Origin: Alistipes sp.
GTDB taxonomy: Bacteria; Bacteroidota; Bacteroidia; Bacteroidales; Rikenellaceae
Direction of reading: 5' to 3'
Length of the DNA: 7,581 nucleotides
Assembly: GCA_029051915.1 (NCBI GenBank)
Contig: JAIDKM010000243.1
Span: forward strand, 1 to 7,581
In this document: piece after piece, positions 1 through 7,217 of the stretch
Numbering within the stretch: the first letter of the stretch is position 1
Layout of the letters: the number at the start of each line of letters is the position of its first letter
Position numbers and translations under genes: made by a program
Notes under the pieces: model-generated
Told to the model about the DNA's origin: nothing
Seen by the model: the letters and a program-made list of their open reading frames with translations, nothing else
Database searches by the model: none

Positions 1-3
1 TCC

Positions 4-37
4 GTCTCGTGGGCTCGGAGATGGGGATAAGAGACAG
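4..37 (+). other. Sequencing adapter remnant (Nextera read-2 transposase adapter), not genomic
   Basis: These 34 bases match the Illumina Nextera/Tn5 read-2 adapter at 32 of 34 positions. The first 15 bases (4-18) match the adapter-specific part exactly. Bases 19-37 match the 19-base Tn5 mosaic end except at 24 and 26, where G replaces T. The match is from memory of the published adapter, but its length makes chance very unlikely. Bases 1-3 would then be the tail of the library index. The two T-to-G changes look like read errors. Genomic sequence therefore probably starts at or after base 38, and anything that truly lay upstream is missing. Confidence 0.93.
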
Positions 38-105
38 CTCCGTATCGTGCACGGAGACAGGATCCCGAGGCCCCCGGAGCGCGAAAGAACCGAGTGCGAA
101 AGCAA

Positions 106-1230
106 ATGCTTGAGAACATGCGCGTACGAATTTTCCCGATACTTCTTGCAGCGGTCGCGACCTTTCGGATGAATGTTGCGACTGCCGGAGATATTGCCTA
201 TGGCGTGCAAGTCGTGGTGATCGACGCGGGGCACGGCGGCGACGACCCCGGAGCGCACTACTATGGAACCTACGAAAAGACCCTGACCCTGAATGTGGCG
301 CTCAAACTGGGCAAGCTGATCGAAGAAGGCATGCCGGGCGTGAAGGTGGTCTACACCCGCAAGACGGACAAGGCCCTGGCCCCGACGAAGATCGCCGACC
401 TGCAAGCCCGGGCCGACATCGCCAACAAAGCCGGCGGAGACCTCTTCATCTCGATCCATGTCAATGCGGCCGAAGATGCCTCGGCGCGGGGCGTGGAGAC
501 GCTGGTGATGGGCGAAAGCAGCAAGGAACAACGCTACAACGAAGATGCCCTCTACGAAAACAACCGCGACGACCTGATCGACATGTCGGACGAACGGACG
601 GCGGCCATTGTGCGGGCCTACATTCAGAACCTGCAATTTACCTACGGCCAATACAGCATGGCCATCGCCCGCTGCATACAAAACAACTACGGCAAGACGG
701 GCCGCCATGTACGCAAGATCAAGCCCCAGCTGCTGCGCGTGCTCTATGCGACTGACATGCCGGGCGGGCTGACCGAGATCGGATTTCTGTCGAACCCCCG
801 GGAAGCGGCCTACCTGAAGTCGGAAAAGGGACAGGACGAGATAGCACGCTCTTTGTTCAACGCCGTGAAAGACTACTCGACCTATCTGCTGGAGATGCGC
901 CGCACGGAAGAACCGCCCGAACCGGCGGCGAAACCCGCCGAGCCGGTCAAGCCGGCAGCGGAGCCGGTATTCGAACCGGTGAAGAAACAAGGTGTGCACT
1001 ATGCGATTCAGATCCTGTCGGGCCGCAACAAGGTGGCGCGCACCTCGCCGGAATTCAAGAACTACGCCGGCAAGATCCTCGAATATACGGCCGAAGGAAC
1101 GTTCCGCTACAAATACTGTGTGTACGAGAGCGACAGCAAGGCGCAGGCCCAGAGCCATCTGGCCGAAGTGCGCAAGACATTCCCCGAGGCGTTCGTCGTA
1201 CGCTGCCGGGGCGACAAGATAGTGAAGTAA
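106..1230 (+). CDS. N-acetylmuramoyl-L-alanine amidase (Amidase_3) with C-terminal SPOR domain
   Basis: This is a periplasmic zinc amidase that cuts the bond between N-acetylmuramic acid and L-alanine, separating stem peptides from glycan strands during septum splitting. Counting from the ATG at 106 (374 aa), residues 1-27 form a signal peptide (basic MRVR, a hydrophobic stretch, ATA before GD) with no lipobox cysteine. The Amidase_3 domain spans about 36-260 and keeps all expected zinc and catalytic residues: H43 in DAGHGG, E57 in TYEKTL, H118 in SIHVNA and E224 in LTEIGFLSN. An acidic, helix-prone insertion at about 136-181 sits where AmiB/AmiC-type enzymes carry an autoinhibitory helix. 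A Pro/Glu/Ala linker (267-293) leads to a SPOR domain (about 297-367, starting YAIQILSG), a fold that binds peptide-stripped glycan at the septum. The start is uncertain: GTG 94, ATG 106 and ATG 118 are all in frame, and 106 and 118 both fit the signal peptide. The gene lies 16 bases before the MCE gene. Its promoter is not visible because the contig ends here. Confidence 0.93.
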   Translation: MLENMRVRIFPILLAAVATFRMNVATAGDIAYGVQVVVIDAGHGGDDPGAHYYGTYEKTLTLNVALKLGKLIEEGMPGVKVVYTRKTDKALAPTKIADLQARADIANKAGGDLFISIHVNAAEDASARGVETLVMGESSKEQRYNEDALYENNRDDLIDMSDERTAAIVRAYIQNLQFTYGQYSMAIARCIQNNYGKTGRHVRKIKPQLLRVLYATDMPGGLTEIGFLSNPREAAYLKSEKGQDEIARSLFNAVKDYSTYLLEMRRTEEPPEPAAKPAEPVKPAAEPVFEPVKKQGVHYAIQILSGRNKVARTSPEFKNYAGKILEYTAEGTFRYKYCVYESDSKAQAQSHLAEVRKTFPEAFVVRCRGDKIVK

Positions 1231-1246
1231 CGAACGAAACGAAAAG

Positions 1247-2266
1247 ATGAAAAGAGAAGCGAAGATCGGATTGTTCGCCGTGGCGATGATCTGTGCGGCC
1301 TGGGCGGGAATCCGCTTTCTGAAGGGATTCGACATCTTCGGCCGCCATGTGGAATATTATGCGGTCTACGACCAGGTCGGCGGAGTGCAGGCCTCGTCGC
1401 CGATCATGGTCAAAGGCGTGAAGATCGGCACCGTGTCGGCCATCATGCTCGATCCGGCGCGGAGCGACCAGGTGGTGCTACAACTGACCGTCAAACGCGA
1501 ATACCGCATACCGACCGACTCCGAAGCCAAGATCGTGAGCAACTCCCTGATGGGATCCAAGGCCGTCGAGATCGACTTCGGCGAAGCGACGACCTATTTT
1601 GAAAAAGGCGACACGATCCGCTCGGGCCGCGACCGCGACCTGATGGACATGGCCGGCTCGGAACTGGACTTCGTGAAGCAGAAGATATCGCAGGTAACGA
1701 CCGACCTGTCGCGCACGCTGAACAATCTCTCGGAGCTGCTGGAAGCCAACGAAGCCAACATTGCCGGGACGCTCGGCAACCTGAACGCCCTGACGGGCGA
1801 CCTGAGCGACGTGATGGCCTCCGAGAAAGACAACCTGAAGCGGACGCTGGACAACCTGGCCGAATTCTCCGAGGTGCTCGGCTCCAATGCCGGCCGGGTG
1901 GACAGCCTGGTGGGCAGCCTGAACCGGGTGGCCGCGACGCTCGAAGAAGAAGAGTTCGCCCGCAAGCTGACCGAGACCGTCGGGACGCTCGACGCGCTGA
2001 TGCGGAAGATCGACGCGGGCGACGGCACGCTGGGCAAGCTGATGAACGACCCGGCGCTGTACGACTCGCTGACGGTGGCTTCGGGCAATCTGTCGCTGCT
2101 GCTGGCCGACCTGAAAGCCTATCCTGCGCGCTACGTACATCTGTCGCTCTTCGGCCGCGATCCCGAGAAGATGAAGGAACGGGCCGAGCGCCGGGCGGCG
2201 AAGGCTGCGGCCAAAGCCGAACGAGACTCGCTCAAGGAAGCCCGCTCAGAGGAGCCGCTCCGATGA
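1247..2266 (+). CDS. MCE/MlaD-family lipid-transport protein
   Basis: This 339-aa protein has one N-terminal membrane anchor (about 7-26), so it probably sits in the inner membrane facing the periplasm. A single MCE domain follows at about 35-112, with the family pattern of a GG turn (YDQVGGVQASSPIMVKG), VKIGTVSAI, and a later SNSLMGSKAVEI segment. MCE proteins form hexameric rings or tubes that carry phospholipids or other hydrophobic molecules between membranes. Residues about 137-290 are helix-forming with repeated NL/SL leucine pairs, a tail also seen in PqiB- and Mce-like proteins that can build a channel. The segment GDGTLGKLMNDPALYDSL (258-275) is a recurrent motif in this family. The C-terminus (about 304-339) is Lys/Arg/Ala/Glu-rich and probably disordered. 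Usual partners (an MlaE-like permease and MlaF-like ATPase) are not in the window. The start at 1247 follows an A-rich leader (CGAAACGAAAAG) with no Shine-Dalgarno site. The stop overlaps the mutS2 start as ATGA. Confidence 0.9.
   Translation: MKREAKIGLFAVAMICAAWAGIRFLKGFDIFGRHVEYYAVYDQVGGVQASSPIMVKGVKIGTVSAIMLDPARSDQVVLQLTVKREYRIPTDSEAKIVSNSLMGSKAVEIDFGEATTYFEKGDTIRSGRDRDLMDMAGSELDFVKQKISQVTTDLSRTLNNLSELLEANEANIAGTLGNLNALTGDLSDVMASEKDNLKRTLDNLAEFSEVLGSNAGRVDSLVGSLNRVAATLEEEEFARKLTETVGTLDALMRKIDAGDGTLGKLMNDPALYDSLTVASGNLSLLLADLKAYPARYVHLSLFGRDPEKMKERAERRAAKAAAKAERDSLKEARSEEPLR
1742..1759 (+). repeat. Two tandem copies of a 9-base unit inside the MCE gene
   Basis: The unit GAAGCCAAC occurs twice back to back and encodes Glu-Ala-Asn twice (residues 166-171) in the helical tail. 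It is in frame, so copy-number change would add or remove three residues without a frameshift. It may be a small duplication or a chance effect of biased codon use. Confidence 0.55.
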
Positions 2267-4755
2267 TCTATCCCCCGACATTCGAACAGAAGATCGGCTT
2301 CGACCGCCTGCGAGGGCAGGTCGAGGCCCTCTGCACGATGCGGGCGGCCTGCGAACTGCTGGCTGCCGAAGGCTTCACGACCTCGGCGTCGGAGATCGAA
2401 CGCCGTCTGTCGCTGGCCGACGAGATGCGTGTGCTCCTGGAGATGGAACACGATTTCCCGGGCGGCGACTATCCTGACACGGACGGGGTGGTGGCCAAGC
2501 TACGGGTGGAAGGGGCCTTTCTGGATGTGGAGGAGGTCGTGGTGCTGCGCCGGGCGCTGGCCCTGGCAGGGGCTGTGGTAACGTTCATCGGAGGGCGCGA
2601 ACGAGCCTACCCGACGCTGCATGCCCGCACGCGGGGCGTGGAGTCGTTTCCGGAGATCGTGCAACGCATCGATCTGCTGGTAGACCGCTTCGGCGAAGTG
2701 AAAGATACGGCCTCGCCCGAGCTGGCGGAGATCCGCCGGGCGATCCGCGAACGCGAAGGACAGGCGGCCAAGCGGCTGCAACAAGTGCTGGCGGCGGCCA
2801 AGAGCGCGGGCATCGTGGACGCCGACGCGCAGCTGTCGGTGCGCGACGGCAAGACCGTGATTCCGGTATCGGCCTCCAACAAACGCAAGCTCAACGGATT
2901 CATACACGACGAATCGGCGACGGGCCGCACGTTCTATGTCGAGCCGGTGGAGGTGGTGGAGCTGAACAACGAACTGCGCGAACTGGAGTATGCCGAGCGC
3001 CGCGAGATCGTACGCATCCTGACCCTCTTCACGGAGTCGATCCGCCCGGAAGCCGAGCTGATCGCCTCGACGGGCGACTACCTGGCTGAAGTGGACATGC
3101 TGCGGGCCAAAGGACGCTGGGCCTCGGAAAACGGCTGTGCGAAGCCGATCGTCTCGACCGACGACCGCCTGGTGCTCAAGGACGCCCGGCATCCGCTGCT
3201 GCAACAGACCCTGCGGGCGCAAGGCCGCGAGATCGTGCCCCTGACGATGCAACTGGATCGCCGCAAGCGCATCCTGGTGATCTCGGGGCCCAACGCCGGC
3301 GGCAAGTCGGTGTGTCTGAAAACCACGGGCATCGTACAATACATGTTCCAATGCGGATTCCCGGTGCCGGCGTCGGCCGTGTCGGAGCTGCCGGTCTTCC
3401 GCTCGATCTTCATTGACATAGGCGACGAACAATCCATCGACAACGACCTGTCGACCTACTCGTCGCACCTGCTGAACATGAAGAACATGCTCTCGGGAGC
3501 CTCCGACCGGACGCTGGTGCTCATAGACGAATTCGGCTCGGGAACGGAGCCCACGATCGGCGGAGCCATCGCCGAGGCGATTCTGGAACGCCTGCTGGAG
3601 CGAGGGTGCTACGGAGTCATCACGACCCACTATGCCAACATAAAATACTATGCTGCGAGCACCGAAGGCATCGCCAACGGAGCGATGATGTTCGACGTGC
3701 AAAATATCCGTCCGCTGTTCCGGCTCGAAACGGGCAAGCCGGGCAGCTCGTTTGCGGTGGAGATCGCCCGCAAGATCGGACTGCCCGAAGAGATCATCCG
3801 TGCGGCGTCGGAAAAGGCGGGATCGGAACACATCAACCTGGAAAAACAACTGCGCGAAATAGCCCGCGACAAACACTACTGGGAACAGAAGCGCGACCGC
3901 ATCCGTCTGACCGACCGCAAGGTAGAAGAACTGGAACAGACCTATTCCGAGCAACTGTCGAAGATCCGCACCGAGCGTCAGGAGATACTCCGGCGGGCGA
4001 AGCAAGAGGCGCAGGCCCTCATAGCCGATGCGAACCGTCGGATCGAAAACACGATCCGCACGATCCGCGAAGCGCAAGCCGAAAAAGAACTGACGCGCCT
4101 GGCCCGCAAGGAACTGGACGACTTCCGGGCTGAAGCGGAGAAAGCCGACGCGGCGGAACGCGATGCCGAAGTAGCCCGCGAGATAGAACGCATAGAACGC
4201 CGCCGTCGACGCCGGGCCGAACGCAAGGCCCAACGAGGCGAAGAAGCAGCGGCCGCTGCGGCGACAGCGGCGGAACCGCCCCGGAGACGGGAAGCGGAGG
4301 TGGGCTCGAAAGTCCGCATGAAGGGGCAGGAGATGGTAGGCGAAGTGCGCAGCCTGAAAGGCCGCAAGGCGCAGGTGGCCTTCGGCCAGATCCTGACGAT
4401 GGTCGACCGGGAACAACTGGAAGTGGTCTCGAACAACGAATACCGGGAAGCGACGCGCCCGACGACGGTGCGGACGGTGGTGTCGGCCGACATCTCGGCC
4501 CGCAAACTATCGTTCCGAGACCACATAGACGTTCGCGGCATGCGGGCCGCGGAAGCGCTCGACGAAGTGCAACAATTCATAGACGACGCCCTGATGGTGG
4601 GCGTGGAGACGGTAACGATCCTGCACGGCAAAGGCACGGGAGCCCTGAAAGAAGAGATCCGCCGCTACCTGCGCACGGTGCCGGAAGTGGAGTCGGCCGT
4701 GGACGAACATGCCGACAGAGGCGGCGCGGGAATCACGGTCGTGAAACTGGGATGA
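2263..4755 (+). CDS. mutS2: MutS2 ATPase with C-terminal Smr domain
   Basis: This 830-aa protein is full length for MutS2. The MutS1 mismatch-recognition domain is absent, as is normal for the family. Residues 1-300 form the core and lever helices. The ATPase shows Walker A GPNAGGKS (342-349), the dimer signature DLSTYSSHLLNM (395-406), Walker B LVLIDEFGSGTEP (418-430, with D422 and E423) and the H-loop TTHY (454-457). A long charged coiled-coil arm (about 520-660) ends in an Arg run (646-651) and an Ala-rich stretch (662-670). A KOW-like barrel follows (about 678-722), then an Smr domain (about 754-829) with IDVRG (755-759) and HGKGTGAL (788-795). The family has been linked to suppression of recombination (Helicobacter) and to rescue of collided ribosomes (Bacillus subtilis). 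Which role applies here cannot be read from sequence. The ATG lies in an ATGA overlap with the MCE gene, suggesting coupled translation, and MIYPPTFEQKIGFDR is a typical Bacteroidota N-terminus. Confidence 0.96.
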   Translation: MIYPPTFEQKIGFDRLRGQVEALCTMRAACELLAAEGFTTSASEIERRLSLADEMRVLLEMEHDFPGGDYPDTDGVVAKLRVEGAFLDVEEVVVLRRALALAGAVVTFIGGRERAYPTLHARTRGVESFPEIVQRIDLLVDRFGEVKDTASPELAEIRRAIREREGQAAKRLQQVLAAAKSAGIVDADAQLSVRDGKTVIPVSASNKRKLNGFIHDESATGRTFYVEPVEVVELNNELRELEYAERREIVRILTLFTESIRPEAELIASTGDYLAEVDMLRAKGRWASENGCAKPIVSTDDRLVLKDARHPLLQQTLRAQGREIVPLTMQLDRRKRILVISGPNAGGKSVCLKTTGIVQYMFQCGFPVPASAVSELPVFRSIFIDIGDEQSIDNDLSTYSSHLLNMKNMLSGASDRTLVLIDEFGSGTEPTIGGAIAEAILERLLERGCYGVITTHYANIKYYAASTEGIANGAMMFDVQNIRPLFRLETGKPGSSFAVEIARKIGLPEEIIRAASEKAGSEHINLEKQLREIARDKHYWEQKRDRIRLTDRKVEELEQTYSEQLSKIRTERQEILRRAKQEAQALIADANRRIENTIRTIREAQAEKELTRLARKELDDFRAEAEKADAAERDAEVAREIERIERRRRRRAERKAQRGEEAAAAAATAAEPPRRREAEVGSKVRMKGQEMVGEVRSLKGRKAQVAFGQILTMVDREQLEVVSNNEYREATRPTTVRTVVSADISARKLSFRDHIDVRGMRAAEALDEVQQFIDDALMVGVETVTILHGKGTGALKEEIRRYLRTVPEVESAVDEHADRGGAGITVVKLG

Positions 4756-4847
4756 TCCCAAGCCGGAGGAGGTGCGGAAACGCCGCCCGGGGGAGGGCGC
4801 CGCACGTCGGCGGCATGGATGGGGAGATTTTAGGATACAAGGATTTT
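4756..4847 (+). other. Gap between mutS2 and the likely MurF-Alr start
   Basis: This 92-base stretch has two parts. Bases 4756-4820 are very GC-rich and hold two small inverted repeats with 5-bp stems (4784-4788 with 4795-4799, and 4799-4803 with 4810-4814). Neither has a T-run directly behind it, so neither is a convincing terminator. Bases 4821-4847 turn AT-richer (GATTTTAGGATACAAGGATT), which stands out in this genome and may be a translation-initiation leader or a weak internal promoter. I do not see a clear Bacteroidota -7 element (TAnnTTTG). If translation instead begins at 4752 or 4815, part of this stretch is coding. Confidence 0.5.
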
Positions 4848-7217
4848 ATGGAATACAAGTTGTCGCAAATAGCCGCCATCTGCGGAGGCAGACTCCGGGG
4901 CAGCGACCCGGAAGTGCGCTCGGTGGTAACGGACAGCCGCTCGCTTTCGTGCGAAATGGGCCTCAGCCCGATGTTCGTAGCCCTGCGCGGTGCCAACCAT
5001 GACTCGCACCGCTTTGTGATGCAGATGTACGAACGCGGCGTACGGGCCTTTCTGGTGGAGCACGACGTGGAACTGCCGGCGGAGTGCGGCCGGGTGGTGG
5101 TGGAGAACGCCATCGGAGCCCTGCAATCGCTGGCAGCCTATCATCGGGCCCAGTTCCGCGGCACGGTGGTGGGAATCACGGGCTCGAACGGCAAGACGGT
5201 CATCAAGGAGTGGATCGCCGAGGAACTGCCCGCGGGCATGAAGTTCTACCGCTCGCCCAAGAGCTACAACTCGCAGTTAGGCGTGCCCCTCTCGGTGCTG
5301 ATGCTGGAGGGAGACGAGGAACTGGCGATCTTCGAAGCCGGCATTTCGGAACCGGGCGAGATGGAGCGGCTGGAGCGCATCATCCGTCCCGACGTAGTGG
5401 TCTTCACCTCGATCGGCGACGCCCATCAGGAACATTTCCTCAATCTGGAACAGAAGTGCGACGAAAAGATGATCCTGGCGCGCAGCGCGTCGAAGATCAT
5501 ATACCATAGCTATTATGAACCGCTGGGCAGCATGGTGGCGGCGCGGTATGCCGACCGCAAGCCTGTGGATGCGGCGACGTTTCCCGAAGTGCCAGAGGCG
5601 GTGATCGGCAATGCGGCCTCGCGCCGCAATGCGCAGATCGTCGAAGCGTTCTGTGCGGCGATGGGCTACGGAGCCCCGACCTTCTCGGCGGCGCCCCATG
5701 TGGCGATGCGCCTGGAAGTGAAAGACGGCATCAACGACTCGATCCTGATAAACGACGCCTACAACCTCGATCTCAACTCGCTGGCCCTGGCCCTCGACTA
5801 CCTGCACACGGTGGCGCTGGGACGGCGGCAGACGCTGGTGCTCTCGGACATAGCGCAGAGCGGTCTGGAAGACGCCGAGCTCTACGGCCGGGTGGCGGGC
5901 ATGGTGGCCCGGGCGGGCGTCGACCGGCTGGTGGGCATCGGCCCGAAGCTGAAGCGCCATGCGGCGCTGTTCGGGTGCGAAAAGAACTTCTACGCCTCGG
6001 TCGATGAATGTATCGACCGGCTGGAACGCGACGCAGTGGCGGGGCGTGCCGTGCTGCTGAAAGGTGCCCGCGAATACCGCTTCGAGAAGCTGGCCCATGC
6101 GCTGGCGCGTCAGAGCCACACGACGGTGCTGGAAGTAGACCTCGACGCGATGATCCGCAACCTGAACTATTTCCGCTCGAAACTCCGCTTCGGGACGCGT
6201 CTGGTGGCGATGGTCAAGGCGGGATCGTACGGCACGGGCGACTTCGAGGTGGCGCAGCTGCTGCAACACCAGGGAGTCGACTACCTGGCCGTAGCGTTCG
6301 CCGACGAAGGAGTGCTGCTGCGCGAACGCGGCATCACGATGCCGATCGTGGTGCTCAATGCCGATGCCGACAGCTTCGACCTGATGATCGTCAACCGGCT
6401 GGAGCCGGAGATCTACAGTCTCCACTCGCTGCGGGCTTTTGCGACGGCGGCGGCCCATGCGGGCGAACGGCACTATCCGATTCATGTGAAGCTGGACACG
6501 GGGATGCACCGCCTGGGCTTCATGGAAGAAGAACTTGCGGAGCTGGGCGACGAACTGGCGACGCTGCCCGAGGTGAAGGTGGCGACGATATTCTCGCATC
6601 TGAACTGTGCGGACATGCCCGAAGAAGATGCCTACACGCGCGAACAGATCGCCCGCTACGACCGCATGAGCAGTGCGCTGGCCGGGCGGTTGGGCTATCC
6701 TGTGATCCGCCACACGGCCAACTCGGCGGCGATAGCCCGTTTCCCGGAGGCGCAGTTCGACATGTGCCGGCTGGGAGTGGGTCTCTACGGAATCGGCTGG
6801 GAACACAACCCGGAGCTGCGGCCCGTATCGCGGCTCAAGACCCGCATCGTGCAGATCAAGCGTCTGCCGGCGGGCGATGCGGTAGGCTATGGCCGGGCGG
6901 GAAAGCTGGAGCGGGCGACCGTAACGGCGACGATTCCGGTGGGATATGCCGACGGGCTGGATCGCCACCTGGGCTGCGGCCGCTGGTCGGTGCTGGTGGC
7001 CGGGCGCGAGGCCCCGATCGTGGGCCGCATCTGCATGGACAGCTGCATGATCGACATCACGGAGATCGACGGCGTATGCGAAGGCGACGAAGCGGTGATC
7101 TTCTCGCCCGAGCCGGGAAACGACCTGGAGTCGATGGCCCGCGTGCTCGGCACGATCCCCTATGAGATCATGACGTCGGTATCGGCGAGAGTGAAGCGAA
7201 TATATCTGAAAGAATAG
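4848..7217 (+). CDS. murF-alr: Bifunctional MurF (UDP-MurNAc-tripeptide:D-Ala-D-Ala ligase) / alanine racemase
   Basis: This cytoplasmic two-domain enzyme is 789 aa from the chosen start. The Alr half makes D-Ala from L-Ala, and the MurF half uses ATP to join D-Ala-D-Ala to the UDP-MurNAc-tripeptide. MurF part (about 1-421): TDSR (28-31), P-loop GITGSNGKT (109-117), FEAGISEPGEM (162-172), DAHQEHF (191-197), a candidate carbamylated Lys near 207, INDAYNLDLNS (301-311) and VLSDIAQSG (331-339). Alr part (about 424-789): PLP lysine K457 in MVKAGSYGTG, DTGMHRLGF (550-558), SHLNCAD (583-589), HTANSAAI (622-629), CRLGVGLYGI (640-649), catalytic Y700 in PVGYADG, RICMDSCMID (728-737) and the terminal YEIMTSVSARVKR. 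The Alr half looks intact. The fusion is characteristic of Bacteroidota, and there is almost no linker. The reading frame extends up to ATG 4752 (821 aa, ATGA overlap with mutS2), but the first 32 residues look non-conserved. MEYKLSQIAAICGG from 4848 resembles a normal MurF start. ATG 4815 is a third option. Confidence 0.94.
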   Translation: MEYKLSQIAAICGGRLRGSDPEVRSVVTDSRSLSCEMGLSPMFVALRGANHDSHRFVMQMYERGVRAFLVEHDVELPAECGRVVVENAIGALQSLAAYHRAQFRGTVVGITGSNGKTVIKEWIAEELPAGMKFYRSPKSYNSQLGVPLSVLMLEGDEELAIFEAGISEPGEMERLERIIRPDVVVFTSIGDAHQEHFLNLEQKCDEKMILARSASKIIYHSYYEPLGSMVAARYADRKPVDAATFPEVPEAVIGNAASRRNAQIVEAFCAAMGYGAPTFSAAPHVAMRLEVKDGINDSILINDAYNLDLNSLALALDYLHTVALGRRQTLVLSDIAQSGLEDAELYGRVAGMVARAGVDRLVGIGPKLKRHAALFGCEKNFYASVDECIDRLERDAVAGRAVLLKGAREYRFEKLAHALARQSHTTVLEVDLDAMIRNLNYFRSKLRFGTRLVAMVKAGSYGTGDFEVAQLLQHQGVDYLAVAFADEGVLLRERGITMPIVVLNADADSFDLMIVNRLEPEIYSLHSLRAFATAAAHAGERHYPIHVKLDTGMHRLGFMEEELAELGDELATLPEVKVATIFSHLNCADMPEEDAYTREQIARYDRMSSALAGRLGYPVIRHTANSAAIARFPEAQFDMCRLGVGLYGIGWEHNPELRPVSRLKTRIVQIKRLPAGDAVGYGRAGKLERATVTATIPVGYADGLDRHLGCGRWSVLVAGREAPIVGRICMDSCMIDITEIDGVCEGDEAVIFSPEPGNDLESMARVLGTIPYEIMTSVSARVKRIYLKE

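Noticed and set aside
1..37. Transposon end (Tn5-like mosaic end) as a mobile element
   Set aside because: The attached 15 bases are the synthetic adapter tail, so this is a library artefact and not a natural insertion.
38..120. Minus-strand frame starting at the reverse complement of 120, possibly a divergent gene
   Set aside because: Only about 27 codons before the adapter, with no conserved sequence. A divergent neighbour is possible but not supported.
38..173. Open + strand frame (about 44 codons) running into the amidase N-terminus, possibly the tail of an upstream gene
   Set aside because: It begins at the adapter junction, has no recognisable motif and overlaps the amidase signal peptide. 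Too little sequence to support a gene.
1478..2140. 220-codon minus-strand frame opposite the MCE gene
   Set aside because: Val/Gln/Arg/His-rich antisense shadow of an MCE gene with a recognisable domain and family motif.
2500..4416. 638-codon open frame on the minus strand, opposite mutS2
   Set aside because: It lies wholly inside a clear MutS2 gene, its translation is rich in Arg/His/Leu/Gln with no recognisable domain, and long antisense frames are expected where GC-rich codon bias removes stops.
4784..4814. Two GC-rich inverted repeats after mutS2 as a terminator
   Set aside because: Stems are only 5 bp and no T-run follows directly. Random pairing is common at this GC content.
6008..7165. 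385-codon + strand frame in another register within the Alr half
   Set aside because: Gly/Arg/Ala-rich translation, fully inside the racemase whose catalytic motifs are in the other frame. The same applies to 992-1222, 3606-4133 and 5084-5509.
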